A model generated the notes under the pieces. It was not told the DNA's origin. It worked only from the letters and a program-made list of their open reading frames with translations, and made no database searches. A DNA stretch of 64,000 nt from F23-D06 sp002392325. GTDB lineage: Bacteria > Bacteroidota > Bacteroidia > Bacteroidales > WCHB1-69. The position numbers and the translations under genes are program-made. The DNA is taken from NCBI GenBank assembly GCA_946624065.1, contig CAMORT010000001.1, positions 62,001 through 126,000 on the forward strand. The letters are read 5' to 3'. Shown piece by piece: positions 16,361 through 26,877 of this stretch; position 1 is the first letter of the stretch, and each line of letters opens with the position of its first letter.

Positions 16361-19300
16361 TTGAGAACGACAATTAACAAAAACAATATATACGCTTTTA
16401 TAGTGACCGTTGTGTTGTGTCTCACTGGTGTGTGGGCGCACGCGTCGGTTGCTCCTATACACCCAGCGGCGCTTCATGATTACAGTTGGCCGACAACAAA
16501 CCTGATGCCTCCGGATACGGATCCGCCATTGGTGCCCAAACCAGACAACAATCCTCTTAATCAGTCTTTTACCAGTCCATTCTCCCTGCAAAACCCGCCC
16601 GGAATTGGAACGGTGATCAATTATGATCCGAATACCAACACATACAACTTCCAGTATATGACTGGAAATACGCCATTTGGTCCCGGTGCCTATATGGATG
16701 TGAATGAGTATATTGACTATGATTTGCAGAAAAGCATCAATGACTATTGGCATAATCACAGCAGCAGTTATTCGGGCGGCAACCGCCGTGGTGGCGGTCT
16801 GATTCCCGAATTGCATGTGGGCGGTGATATCTTTGAGAGCATTTTCGGAAGCAATACGATTGATATCCGGCCTTCCGGCAATGTGGAGCTGAAATTTGGA
16901 TTCAAATATGTCCAAAACGACAACTATTCGCTTCCGGTGAAGAACCGTAAAGTGCCCACGTTCCTTTTCGATGAGGACATTCAATTGAACCTGATTGCGA
17001 AAATCGGTGACAAGATCGAGTTTAACCTGAACTATACTACGGATGAACTGACCTTGGACAACAACATGGACAAGATCAAGTTGAAGTATGCCGGCAAGGA
17101 GGATGATATTTTGCAACTTGTTGAGTTTGGTAATGTTACATTGCCTCTCAACAGTACTTTGATTACCGGAAGCCAGAGTTTGTTTGGTGTGAAAACCCAA
17201 TTGAAATTCGGTAATTTGATGGTTACCGCTGTGGCTTCGCAAAAGAACAGCACTTCAGAAACCGTGACCATTACCGGTGGGGCTGAGGAGAACGAGTTCT
17301 ACTTCCGTGCGGACGAGTATGAGGAGAACAAGCACTTCTTCCTGGGCCAGTTCTTCCGTGACCATTACAATGAGTATTTGAGTACGCTACCTCTGGTGGG
17401 TTCTCCTATCGTCATTACCAAAATCGAGGTTTGGCGTACCACTGTGGGTGCCGCCACTACCAATAACCGTAATATTGTGGCATTCACGGATTTAGGAGAG
17501 GCTGACCCCGAGTTCCAAGCTCTTTCCTATAACCCGATGTACAGCGGTGGACAGTATCCGGACAACCAGATAAACAATCTGAACATGTTCGTTGACACCT
17601 CTATGATACGCAACATCTCCACCGTGAGCAACAATCTGCAATCGTTGGGTTTCAAAGCTGGTGTTAATTACGAAAAGGTGGAGAATGCCCGATTGCTGTC
17701 ACCCAGTGAATATACCTTCAACTCCAAGTTGGGCTTCATTTCCCTGAACTCTGCGCTTAGTTCTGACCAGGTGCTGGCTGTGGCATTCCAATATACGGTC
17801 ATCGGCGACACCACGGTGTATCAAGTGGGTGAGTTCTCAAACGAGGTTTCTTCCCCGAACTGTATTCGGGTGAAACTGTTGAAGAGCACCACCTTGAATA
17901 CCAAGTCACCGCTTTGGAAATTGATGATGAAGAATGTGTACAACCTTTCCGCGTACCAGGTTTCCTCCGACAAGTTCCGTTTGAATGTGTTATATACGGG
18001 TGATTCTGACGGTATTGCCAATGGTTTCTTCACACAAGGTAAGAATAAAGGCATTTCGTTGATCAAATTGATGGGCTTAGACCGGTTGAACCAGCAGCAG
18101 GATCCGAGTCCGGATGGAATTTTCGACTTTTTGGATGGCGCGCAAACAACGGGTGGTACCATCAACGCCTCAAACGGCAGAATCTTCTTCCCGACGGTGG
18201 AACCGTTTGGCAAGGATTTGCGGGCGATTTTTGATGAGGATGAGCAAGAGCTGGCATCCCTTTATGCTTTTGACTCGTTGTACACCATGACCAAAACCAT
18301 GGCGCAGCAGATTACCAATAAGAACAAATATTATCTGGAAGGCAGTTACCGTTCATCCTACGGTTCCGAATATCACCTGAACACGACCAATATTGCCCAA
18401 GGGTCAGTGCGTGTTACAGCAGGCGGCATAACCCTTACCGAGAATGTGGACTTTACGGTAAATTATGACATGGGTACCGTGACCATTCTCAATCAGGGTA
18501 TTTTGGCGTCCGGCACGCCGATCTCCATATCGGTGGAAAATGACAACGACTTCGCCGCCACCCATCAGACGATGTTCGGTGTGAATTTCGACTATATGTT
18601 CTCCAAAGATTTCACTGTGGGTGCCACCTTGTTGAATCTGCGCGAGAAACCGGTCACGAACAAGGTCAATTATGGCGACGAGCCCATCAACAATCTGGTG
18701 TGGGGCATGAACTTCGCCTACAAGACGGAAACGCCGTTTATCACTAAGATGATTGACAAGTTGACATTCCACAGTACAACTACCCAGTCATTCTTGAACA
18801 TGGAGGGTGAGTTTGCCCATTTCGTGCCCGGTCACTCCAGGGTTATCGGTAAGAAAGGAACCACTTATATTGATGATTTCGAGGGGTCCAAATCTACCAT
18901 TGACCTCACTACAATGTCCAATTGGGTGCTGGCTTCCACCCCGCAAGGCCAACCCGACATTTTCCCGGAAGCGCAAGGAACCAGCGTGTCGGACAATGCG
19001 CGCAGAAAACTGGCTTACGGTTACAACCGCGCCCGTTTGGCTTGGTATATCATCGACCCTCTGTTCTATAACCGCAACAACGCCACACCGAAAAATCTGA
19101 CGGCTGAAGATCTTTCCAAACCGTATGCGCGTGCGGTTTATGAGCCCGAATTGTTCCCCTATAAGCAGAATTCCGGAACCACTGCCCTTTCCACTCAGAT
19201 GACTGTGTTTAACTTGGCGTTCTATCCTGAAGAAAGAGGACCTTATAACTATGATGTGAAAGGTTATGAAGGTTTTTCCAAAGGTCTTAACGAAGACGGT

Positions 19301-22300
19301 TCCCTGGTGGACCCGAAATCGCGCTGGGGCGGTATCATGCGCAAATTCGACAATACGGATTTTGAATCTTCCAACTATGAATATATCGAGTTCTGGATGA
19401 TGGACCCGTTTATCGATAATCCGGAACATAAAGGCGGAAAACTCTATTTCAACTTGGGTGACATCTCCGAGGATGTGCTCCGCGATGGTGTCAAATTTTT
19501 CGAAAACGGTTTGCCTGAAGATGGTTCCGACGACAATGTGGAATTCACGGTTTGGGGTCGTGTGCCGACTACCCAGCTGATTGTCAATGCTTTCAGTCCA
19601 CAAGAGGAGGCACGCTTATACCAGGATGTGGGTTTTGACGGATTGCAGGATTCCCGTGAGCGTGATCATTTTGATGACAAATACATTCAGCAGGTTGCCA
19701 ACGAGTTCGGAGTGGCTTCCCAGGCATACCAGAACGCATATAATGACCCATCAGGCGATAACTACCACTATTTCCGCGGCACAGACTACGACAATAATGA
19801 TTTGAAGGTGGTGGAGCGCTACAAATATTTTAACAATACCGAAGGCAACTCCCCGACCGACGCGCAAAGTCCGGAGTCATATCCCACAGCGGCCACACAA
19901 TTGCCGAACCTTGAGGATATGAATAACGACAATACGCTGAGTGAGGAAGAGAAATATTATCAATATGTGATTGACCTCTCCCCGGAAAAAATGGTGGTGG
20001 GCGAAAACTACATCAACGATGTGTTTGAAGCCGTTCCCGACCAACTTCCCGATGGATCCCGTCCTGTGACCAAGTGGTATCAGTTCCGTATTCCCATTCA
20101 CAATCCTGATAAGGTGGTGAATGGAATCTCCGGTTTTAACTCCATACGATTCCTGCGTGTCTTTATGCGTGAATTTGAGGAGCCGATTGTGTGCCGTTTG
20201 GCCACATTTGAACTGGTTCGCGGCGATTGGAGAACCTATAACCTCAGTTTGCAGGAGGAGGGTGACTATCTGCCCACCCAGGGCGACGGTGAGGGCTCTT
20301 TCTATGTGGGAACCGTCAGCTATGAGGAGAACGCCAACCGTACCCCGATCCCGTATGTGCTCCCTCCGGGCATAGAACGCGAAACATTGAACGGTATTAC
20401 CTTGTATCAGATTAATGAGCAGGCATTGTCTATGAAAGCGGTGGAACTGCCCGATGGTGACGCCAGAGCGGTTTATAAGAACACCAGCTATGACCTTCGC
20501 CAGTTCAACAACTTGCAGATGTTCGTACATGCTGAGGATGTGTACAGCTCCGGTGATCTGAAAAAAGGCGATGTGACTTGCTTTGTCCGTTTGGGTTCCG
20601 ACTATACCGAAAACTACTATGAGTATGAAATGCCGGTTGAAATCACCCCGTGGTCAGTGGGCAAGGACACTAATGCCATTTGGCCGGAGGCAAACCGCAT
20701 GTTTGTCCATCTGGACTCTTTAGTGGCATTGAAGCAGGAACGTAATGTGGCCGTCCGTAGGGGCAATCACTTGGGCAACCAGGTGCCTTATTCCAGAATA
20801 TTGGATAACAACAATAAGATGACCGTGGTGGGTGTGCCTAACTTGGCGGAAGTCACCACGATTATGATAGGTATCCGAAATCCGAAGAAACAGACCTTGA
20901 ATGACCAGGATGACATGTTGCCGAAGTCGGTGGAAATGTGGATCAACGAACTCCGTCTTTGCGGGTTCGATGATAGGCAGGGTTTTGCCGCCACCATGCG
21001 CGCTCGACTCAATCTGGCCGATGTAGGCGACCTGACCGTGTCAGGCACCTATTCCACGCCTGGATTCGGTAGCATTGAGCAGTCGGTGACCGAACGCTCA
21101 ATGGAGACCAAGTATAATCTGGACATCGCCACGAATATCGATGGTGGAAAGATCCTGTTCCCTGAGAAGTGGAACATTAAGATACCATTGCATTACGACT
21201 ACTCACTGGGCGTGAGCCAGCCGGAATACAATCCGCTGAATCCCGATGTGAAATTGAAGGATGACTTGGCAACCTATGAAACGGCAGCCGAGCGCGATTC
21301 CATACGCTATCTGACCAATGCGTTCACGCAACGCCAGAATGTGAACTTGATGAATGTGCGTAAGGAGCGTAACCTTGATGGTGGAAAACTCAAGATGCAC
21401 CCTTGGGATATTGAAAACCTGGATTTGTCTTACTCGTATTCCGAACTCAAACAGCGAGACGAGGATTTGGAACTGAATAATGAGTTTATCCATCATGGTG
21501 AGATCGGTTATACTTTCAGTACCAATCCGAAAAACTTCCGTCCGTTCAACAAGATTAAGTGGATGAAGTCAAAATGGCTCCAGTTGATTCGTGATTTCAA
21601 CATTACACCTATGCCCAAGAATGTTACGATCCGCACATCGTTGCACCGTGACATGCAGGAGTTCAAATATCGTCCCAAGAGCCGTGGAAACATCATTGTA
21701 GATACGAGTTTTGTGAAATCGTTCAACTGGACCCGTAACTATGCTTTGAGTTGGGATATTTTCCAAAGTTTGAAATTGGAATATCGCGCAGACGCCTCTG
21801 CCCGTATTGACGAACCGGACGGTTTGATTGACACACGCGTGAAGAAGGATTCTGTATGGCATTGCCTCGGACGGGGTGGCCGTACCACCGATTTCCGACA
21901 GACCTTCACCGGAACTTATCAGATTCCGATCAATAAGATCCCATTGTTCAAATGGATAACCGCTAATGTGCGCTATAATTCTAATTATCAGTACACAGCT
22001 TCCGCCCTCTCCCTCGCTTATCTCGGAAATACGATTCAAAACTCCAATTCGCTTCAGGGTAACGCTTCTGTGAACTTTGTTACCTTATACAATACGATTC
22101 CCTATCTGAAGAAAGTGAACCAGGGCAGCCAGCAGAACAACAACCGTAATAGAGGGTCCAAGACCGCAAACGACAATAAGCGTGGCAGTAAGGAGCAGGA
22201 TGATGAAAACACCACAGCAAAGGATTCATTGAAAGAGAAACCCAATTACGGCAAGATTATTCTTGACGGTACGCTCCGTTTCCTGATGATGGTGAGGAAT

Positions 22301-23608
22301 GTGTCGGTCAACTATTCCCAAGGCAATGGAACAACCTTGCCGGGATATATGGGAACACCCAATATGTTTGGTATCGATTTCACCAACAGTTCGCCTGGCT
22401 TCTTGTTCGTGTTTGGCGGACAACCCGATGTGCAGGCCTTGGGTGCGCACGGACATTGGCTGACTACTGACTCGCTGATGAATACCGCATATCAGCGGAC
22501 TCATAATGAAGTGCTGAACATTCGCGCCTCTATTGAACCGTTCAAGAATTTCAGGATAGATGTGTCCGCAAACCGTAATTTCACCCAGAATTTCTCCGAG
22601 TATTTCCATGTGGATGAGGCAGGGAATATCTCCCACTACACTCCGCAACGCAATGGCGCGTTTAGCATGACTTATTGCGGTTTGAAAACTTTCTTCGCCG
22701 ACCACGAGGTGCTGTTTGACAACTTCAAGGATGTGCGTTTGCAATTGGCAGAACGCCTGGCGGCGGATGATCCCCGAACAGATGGTACCGTCAATCCAGA
22801 AAACGGGTTCCCGGATGGTTATAGCGGAGTGGCGCAGGATGTGCTCATGAATTCATTCTTCACGGCCTATATGGGCAAGGACGCTACCAAAATGGATATC
22901 TCAACGCCTTTCTTGAAGATACCGCTGCCTAACTGGCGCCTCAATTATAACGGATTCTCCAAAATCAAAGGCGTGGATAAAGTGTTCCAGAGCTTGTCTT
23001 TGATCCATAATTACACCTGTACTTATCAAGTGGGCAGTTATGCAACCAATGTGTCCTACAAGGAAGGTGGCGACGCGCGTAATGCGTTGGGCGACTTTAT
23101 GCCTCAATATGAAATCAACCAAATTGCCATTTCGGAACAGTTCGGTCCGCTTATCGGTTTCGATATGACCTTGAAAAACAGCATGCTGCTGAAGGTGGAA
23201 TACAAGCAATCCAGAAATATTGCTTTGAGTTTCGCAAATAACCAGATTACGGAAACCACTGCCAAGGAACTTTCCGTGTCGGGAGGTTACCGATTCAAAG
23301 ATTTGAAACTTGGTCTCGTGTTCTCGGGTGTTAAACGTCAGTTTGTCAGCGACTTGAATCTCACCGCAGGTGTGGGTATTAAGGACAATATGACCATTCT
23401 TCGTAAGATTGAGGGCGAGGATTTGAGCCAGGTTACCTCAGGTTTGCTAAATGTGACGATTAATGTTGCCGCAGAGTATCAGTTCAGTCAAATGGTGGGT
23501 TTGAAATTCTTCTATGACCATACTATTAACCGTCCGCATATTCAAAATCAATACAATAATATGAATTTTGAAACGGGTATTGCGATAACATTGATGCTCA
23601 CTCAATAA
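16361..23608 (+). CDS. sprA: SprA/Sov, outer-membrane translocon of the type IX secretion system
   Basis: At 2415 residues this is the size expected of SprA, the giant 36-strand barrel through which T9SS cargo crosses the outer membrane. The start codon is TTG; an in-frame stop lies 25 nt upstream and no ATG intervenes. A signal peptide ends near VWAHA. Conserved SprA regions include VGGDIFESIFGSNTIDIRP, the barrel strand KIEFNLNYTTD, GKKGTTYIDDFEGSKSTID near residue 830 and repeated long strands of YSY/NYT type. A charged Asn/Lys/Asp linker (about 1925-1965) interrupts the barrel region. Cotranscribed with ruvA; a lipoprotein gene with its own promoter follows. Confidence 0.95.
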   Translation: MRTTINKNNIYAFIVTVVLCLTGVWAHASVAPIHPAALHDYSWPTTNLMPPDTDPPLVPKPDNNPLNQSFTSPFSLQNPPGIGTVINYDPNTNTYNFQYMTGNTPFGPGAYMDVNEYIDYDLQKSINDYWHNHSSSYSGGNRRGGGLIPELHVGGDIFESIFGSNTIDIRPSGNVELKFGFKYVQNDNYSLPVKNRKVPTFLFDEDIQLNLIAKIGDKIEFNLNYTTDELTLDNNMDKIKLKYAGKEDDILQLVEFGNVTLPLNSTLITGSQSLFGVKTQLKFGNLMVTAVASQKNSTSETVTITGGAEENEFYFRADEYEENKHFFLGQFFRDHYNEYLSTLPLVGSPIVITKIEVWRTTVGAATTNNRNIVAFTDLGEADPEFQALSYNPMYSGGQYPDNQINNLNMFVDTSMIRNISTVSNNLQSLGFKAGVNYEKVENARLLSPSEYTFNSKLGFISLNSALSSDQVLAVAFQYTVIGDTTVYQVGEFSNEVSSPNCIRVKLLKSTTLNTKSPLWKLMMKNVYNLSAYQVSSDKFRLNVLYTGDSDGIANGFFTQGKNKGISLIKLMGLDRLNQQQDPSPDGIFDFLDGAQTTGGTINASNGRIFFPTVEPFGKDLRAIFDEDEQELASLYAFDSLYTMTKTMAQQITNKNKYYLEGSYRSSYGSEYHLNTTNIAQGSVRVTAGGITLTENVDFTVNYDMGTVTILNQGILASGTPISISVENDNDFAATHQTMFGVNFDYMFSKDFTVGATLLNLREKPVTNKVNYGDEPINNLVWGMNFAYKTETPFITKMIDKLTFHSTTTQSFLNMEGEFAHFVPGHSRVIGKKGTTYIDDFEGSKSTIDLTTMSNWVLASTPQGQPDIFPEAQGTSVSDNARRKLAYGYNRARLAWYIIDPLFYNRNNATPKNLTAEDLSKPYARAVYEPELFPYKQNSGTTALSTQMTVFNLAFYPEERGPYNYDVKGYEGFSKGLNEDGSLVDPKSRWGGIMRKFDNTDFESSNYEYIEFWMMDPFIDNPEHKGGKLYFNLGDISEDVLRDGVKFFENGLPEDGSDDNVEFTVWGRVPTTQLIVNAFSPQEEARLYQDVGFDGLQDSRERDHFDDKYIQQVANEFGVASQAYQNAYNDPSGDNYHYFRGTDYDNNDLKVVERYKYFNNTEGNSPTDAQSPESYPTAATQLPNLEDMNNDNTLSEEEKYYQYVIDLSPEKMVVGENYINDVFEAVPDQLPDGSRPVTKWYQFRIPIHNPDKVVNGISGFNSIRFLRVFMREFEEPIVCRLATFELVRGDWRTYNLSLQEEGDYLPTQGDGEGSFYVGTVSYEENANRTPIPYVLPPGIERETLNGITLYQINEQALSMKAVELPDGDARAVYKNTSYDLRQFNNLQMFVHAEDVYSSGDLKKGDVTCFVRLGSDYTENYYEYEMPVEITPWSVGKDTNAIWPEANRMFVHLDSLVALKQERNVAVRRGNHLGNQVPYSRILDNNNKMTVVGVPNLAEVTTIMIGIRNPKKQTLNDQDDMLPKSVEMWINELRLCGFDDRQGFAATMRARLNLADVGDLTVSGTYSTPGFGSIEQSVTERSMETKYNLDIATNIDGGKILFPEKWNIKIPLHYDYSLGVSQPEYNPLNPDVKLKDDLATYETAAERDSIRYLTNAFTQRQNVNLMNVRKERNLDGGKLKMHPWDIENLDLSYSYSELKQRDEDLELNNEFIHHGEIGYTFSTNPKNFRPFNKIKWMKSKWLQLIRDFNITPMPKNVTIRTSLHRDMQEFKYRPKSRGNIIVDTSFVKSFNWTRNYALSWDIFQSLKLEYRADASARIDEPDGLIDTRVKKDSVWHCLGRGGRTTDFRQTFTGTYQIPINKIPLFKWITANVRYNSNYQYTASALSLAYLGNTIQNSNSLQGNASVNFVTLYNTIPYLKKVNQGSQQNNNRNRGSKTANDNKRGSKEQDDENTTAKDSLKEKPNYGKIILDGTLRFLMMVRNVSVNYSQGNGTTLPGYMGTPNMFGIDFTNSSPGFLFVFGGQPDVQALGAHGHWLTTDSLMNTAYQRTHNEVLNIRASIEPFKNFRIDVSANRNFTQNFSEYFHVDEAGNISHYTPQRNGAFSMTYCGLKTFFADHEVLFDNFKDVRLQLAERLAADDPRTDGTVNPENGFPDGYSGVAQDVLMNSFFTAYMGKDATKMDISTPFLKIPLPNWRLNYNGFSKIKGVDKVFQSLSLIHNYTCTYQVGSYATNVSYKEGGDARNALGDFMPQYEINQIAISEQFGPLIGFDMTLKNSMLLKVEYKQSRNIALSFANNQITETTAKELSVSGGYRFKDLKLGLVFSGVKRQFVSDLNLTAGVGIKDNMTILRKIEGEDLSQVTSGLLNVTINVAAEYQFSQMVGLKFFYDHTINRPHIQNQYNNMNFETGIAITLMLTQ

Positions 23609-23617
23609 TTTTTTTAT

Positions 23618-23625
23618 TATCTTTG
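23618..23625 (+). promoter_or_regulatory. -7 promoter box for the lipoprotein gene after sprA
   Basis: TATCTTTG followed by CCGCC, 15 nt before the ATG at 23641. The in-frame TTG at 23623 falls inside this box and is therefore unlikely to be the start. Confidence 0.7.
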
Positions 23626-23640
23626 CCGCCTCTAAATATT

Positions 23641-24120
23641 ATGAATATGAAAAAGTTCAGATTTTTATTACCGGTAGTCGCCGCTATGATCATGGTGATA
23701 TGCTTTGTCCAATGCCAGAAGGAAAAACCATTGGGATTCAAGATTACATGTTACTATGACGGCTCAAATGATTCCTTGATTTCCGATAAAGATAATGGCC
23801 ATTTCTACATTGACACGACGAAATACCTCATGTACGATTCTGTAAATGCAAGGTACAACTATTGTGATACGACGATGGCCAAGATACAAGGTAAAATCAC
23901 AAAGGGCATTGCCTCCTTTGAAGGTATGAGATATCCCGCTCTGTTGAGAGTGGTTCTCACGACAGACACCTTGGTCAATGAAGACAGCACTTCCTCCTGG
24001 ATCTATTGTGACACCATCGAGTTGAAGGTGGATGAGGATAATGTGGTTAATATGAAGAATCCGGCGGACAACAATCCTGCTCAGGCCAAAGCCTACTTGA
24101 ATAAGATTATCATCTTCTAG
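23641..24120 (+). CDS. Hypothetical lipoprotein
   Basis: I do not recognise a family. From the ATG at 23641 the product is 159 residues, beginning MNMKKFRFLL with a hydrophobic stretch that ends FVQC; cysteine near residue 25 would be the lipid-modified residue, although QC is an unusual lipobox end. The mature part is polar and rich in Asp, Asn, Thr and Tyr, with three further cysteines and alternating beta-like patterns (for example YLMYDSVNARYNYCD). This would suit a small secreted beta-sandwich. The position between sprA and mltF, with its own promoter, suggests an envelope role but nothing more specific. Confidence 0.7.
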   Translation: MNMKKFRFLLPVVAAMIMVICFVQCQKEKPLGFKITCYYDGSNDSLISDKDNGHFYIDTTKYLMYDSVNARYNYCDTTMAKIQGKITKGIASFEGMRYPALLRVVLTTDTLVNEDSTSSWIYCDTIELKVDEDNVVNMKNPADNNPAQAKAYLNKIIIF

Positions 24121-24205
24121 TTTTTCATTTGCATTACTCAATATACTGCCCTGACTGCTTTTTTCTAATTGACGAAGTGGATGAAATAATGCTAAAAACA
24201 TTATT

Positions 24206-25579
24206 TTGAAACGCAAACACGTTAGTTATATTTTTATTGCTGTCGCAGTTGCTGCACTGATTATCATCCTGTTTTCACATGATAGGATTCAACCATTGCC
24301 TCTAATAGAGAAAATGGAGAAGCGTCAGCAGAAAGAGCCCGTGGGGCACGGTGACACGATAAAAGCCCTGATTTTCTATCACGCCGCTGATTACTTTGTG
24401 TATCAGGGATCTGTTATTGGGTTCCAATATGATTTGATTCGTCAACTGGGTGCCGATCTTAATCGGCCGGTGGTTATCGACATTGAAACCGATCCGAAAA
24501 AAACTTTTCTGAAATCCTTTAGTGACCAATATGATGTGGTTGGATTTGATTTTGACAAGTCCAATTACCAACCATGGTACATCTGTGAGTCGGAACCGCA
24601 TTCTTACACTTATCCGGTGCTTATCACCCGGAAAAAGACCAAGCTGGATACCGACACCCTGCATGTTGTGCATGCTCCGGAAAACTATCTGCATCCTGTC
24701 GATTTCTCCATTTTGGGAGATCCCCACAACTGGAAACTCCAGAAGGATGAGGGTGTGGAAATGGAGGATCTGTTTGACATGCTGGAGGATAAAAAAGTGG
24801 ACTATATCGTGTGCAATTATAATGAGGCCATCACATTGCTGCCGTTTTACCGGTCGCTGTCCTTAGGCCCGAGGGTGGGGGAGAACTTTCCGCGCACCTG
24901 GGTGTTGCACAGTGCCCAAGACACCCTTAACAATATTATCAACCAGTGGTTGCGGGAATTTGTTACGACCAAGCAATATAAAAGATTGTGCGAGCGATAT
25001 TTGTCGCCACAATCCTATATAATCCAACGCTCTTTTGGCAGCAGACGCGACAATATCTCCTCCTATGACCAGTATATGAAATCCGCCTGTGCGCGTTATA
25101 ATTTGGACTGGCGGTTCATGTCCTCCATCATCTATCAGGAGTCACACTTTGTGACGGGATTGATTGGTATGGGCGGCAGTTTTGGCATCATGCAGATGAT
25201 GCCTGCCACCGGAGCACGGTACGGTATCTCCGACACATCTTCTGTGGCGGACCAGATTTGGGCGGGAGCAAGATATATTTCCTATCTGTATAAGATATTC
25301 GTCAATAAGGTGGACACTTCAGACATCTATTATTTTGTGGCAGGTTCTTACAATTCCGGTCCCGGACATATTTTGGATGCGCAAGAACTGTGCAAGAAAT
25401 ATGGTGGTGATTACCTGCATTGGCCGGATGTGGCTGAATATCTGATGCTGAAATCACACAAGGATTACTATACGGACCCTGTTGTCAAATGCGGTTATTA
25501 TCCCGGCAAGCATACCGTGAACTATGTGGCCGAGGTGATGGATCGTTTTCATGGATATGTCATAACAAAATCAGAATGA
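24206..25579 (+). CDS. mltF: MltF-like membrane-bound lytic murein transglycosylase (SBP_bac_3 + SLT)
   Basis: The 457-residue protein has an N-terminal membrane anchor (about 5-22), a periplasmic solute-binding-like domain (about 45-270; GSVIGFQYDLIRQLGADLNRP) and a C-terminal SLT lysozyme-like domain (about 285-440). The catalytic glutamate is in IIYQESHF near residue 312, followed by GSFGIMQMMPATGARYGI and the AGSYNSGPGH motif. MltF cleaves peptidoglycan glycan strands to 1,6-anhydro products; the other domain may regulate it. The start is TTG; an in-frame stop at 24182 leaves no ATG alternative before the anchor. The stop codon overlaps the ATG at the start of purD. Confidence 0.9.
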   Translation: MKRKHVSYIFIAVAVAALIIILFSHDRIQPLPLIEKMEKRQQKEPVGHGDTIKALIFYHAADYFVYQGSVIGFQYDLIRQLGADLNRPVVIDIETDPKKTFLKSFSDQYDVVGFDFDKSNYQPWYICESEPHSYTYPVLITRKKTKLDTDTLHVVHAPENYLHPVDFSILGDPHNWKLQKDEGVEMEDLFDMLEDKKVDYIVCNYNEAITLLPFYRSLSLGPRVGENFPRTWVLHSAQDTLNNIINQWLREFVTTKQYKRLCERYLSPQSYIIQRSFGSRRDNISSYDQYMKSACARYNLDWRFMSSIIYQESHFVTGLIGMGGSFGIMQMMPATGARYGISDTSSVADQIWAGARYISYLYKIFVNKVDTSDIYYFVAGSYNSGPGHILDAQELCKKYGGDYLHWPDVAEYLMLKSHKDYYTDPVVKCGYYPGKHTVNYVAEVMDRFHGYVITKSE

Positions 25580-26841
25580 TGAAAGTATTGATTATCGGTC
25601 GTGGCGGCCGCGAACACGCCATTGCTTGGAAAACTGCCCAATCTGCGCTCAAACCTCAACTCTACATTGCCCCTGGCAATGCCGGAATGCTAACGATTAC
25701 GGAGAAAACCGGTGCTCCGGTGCACCTGGTCCCCATTGACGAAAACGATACTGCGGCTCTTTGCACCTTCGCCAAGGAACAGGGCATCGATCTTACCATC
25801 GTTGGTCCTGAAGCGGCCTTGATGAATGGGATCGCCGACGAGTTCCATAAGGCAGGACTTCCCATCTTCGCCCCCACACAAGCCGCCGCGCGCATTGAGG
25901 GCAGCAAACAGTTTGCCAAAGAACTGATGGACAAATACAACATCCCTACTGCCGCTTATCGCACTTTTGAGGATTATCAGGAGGCGAAACGCTATTTGGA
26001 TGCCAAAGGAGCCCCTATTGTGATCAAATACGACGGATTGGCCGCCGGGAAAGGTGTGGTGGTGGCCATGACTGTCGAAGAAGCGGATGCCGCGCTTAAA
26101 GATATGCTGGAGGACAATCATTTTGGAAAAGGCCGGGTGGTGATGGAGGACTTTCTGCAAGGCCCTGAATTTTCCCTGCTGACACTGGTGAACGGTGAAC
26201 AAGTGGTGCCCTTGGTGATAGCGCAGGACCACAAACGCGCCTACGATGGCGATAAAGGCCCCAATACGGGCGGCATGGGCGCCTATTCTCCGGTGCCCGT
26301 AATTCCCAAAGAACAAGTGACTTGGGCGGTGGAACATATTATGAAATCCACCGCGAAAGCGTTGTGCTCCGAAGGATGCCCCTTCTGCGGCGTGCTCTAC
26401 GGCGGCCTGATGCTGACCCAAGACGGCCCCAAAGTGATTGAGTTCAACGCCCGTTTCGGCGACCCGGAAACAGAAGTTGTGCTCCCCAAAATGAAAAGCG
26501 ACTTCCTGCAAACCGTACTCGACCTGCTGCAACATAAAGAGGTGAACCCCGAATTTTATGACGACGCTTTCTTGGGTGTCGTGCTCGCGGCCAAGGGCTA
26601 TCCCGGAAAATATGCGAAAAGTCTTCCCATCCGGAATCTCGATCAGGTGAAACAGAATGTGTTCCACATGGGTACAGCTAAAAATGACGGTCAATGGGTG
26701 TCGAACGGCGGCCGCGTGCTGTTCGTTGTGGGGCAGGGAAAAGATATCCAATCTGCCCAAAAAGACGCCTATGAGGGCGTGAAAACCATCGACGCTCCCG
26801 ATCTTTTCTATCGGGAAGACATCGGTTGGCAAGCACTTTAA
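25579..26841 (+). CDS. purD: Phosphoribosylamine-glycine ligase (GARS)
   Basis: PurD joins 5-phosphoribosylamine and glycine with ATP in the second step of purine synthesis. The 420-residue protein opens MKVLIIGRGGREHAIAWK, the standard N-domain, and shows the ATP-grasp segments KYDGLAAGKGVVVA (about 150-163), KRAYDGDKGPNTGGMGAYSP (about 218-237) and IEFNARFGDPETEVVLP (about 290-306). Two consecutive ATGs (25576 and 25579) overlap the mltF stop codon, so the genes are translationally coupled. Pairing of a wall hydrolase with a purine gene is probably incidental. The frame extends 87 nt further upstream into mltF without homologous sequence. Confidence 0.97.
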   Translation: MKVLIIGRGGREHAIAWKTAQSALKPQLYIAPGNAGMLTITEKTGAPVHLVPIDENDTAALCTFAKEQGIDLTIVGPEAALMNGIADEFHKAGLPIFAPTQAAARIEGSKQFAKELMDKYNIPTAAYRTFEDYQEAKRYLDAKGAPIVIKYDGLAAGKGVVVAMTVEEADAALKDMLEDNHFGKGRVVMEDFLQGPEFSLLTLVNGEQVVPLVIAQDHKRAYDGDKGPNTGGMGAYSPVPVIPKEQVTWAVEHIMKSTAKALCSEGCPFCGVLYGGLMLTQDGPKVIEFNARFGDPETEVVLPKMKSDFLQTVLDLLQHKEVNPEFYDDAFLGVVLAAKGYPGKYAKSLPIRNLDQVKQNVFHMGTAKNDGQWVSNGGRVLFVVGQGKDIQSAQKDAYEGVKTIDAPDLFYREDIGWQAL

Positions 26842-26849
26842 TTTTTTTG

Positions 26850-26857
26850 TATCTTTG
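26850..26857 (+). promoter_or_regulatory. -7 promoter box for the TonB-dependent receptor gene
   Basis: TATCTTTG followed by CGCC, 8 nt after the purD stop and 20 nt before the receptor ATG; an exact consensus match. Confidence 0.75.
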
Positions 26858-26877
26858 CGCCTTAATTTTTTAGGCGA

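Noticed and set aside
25690..26832. 380-residue minus-strand frame antisense to purD
   Set aside because: Same frame relation as other shadows, His/Phe-rich, no promoter box and no family resemblance, while purD is unambiguous.
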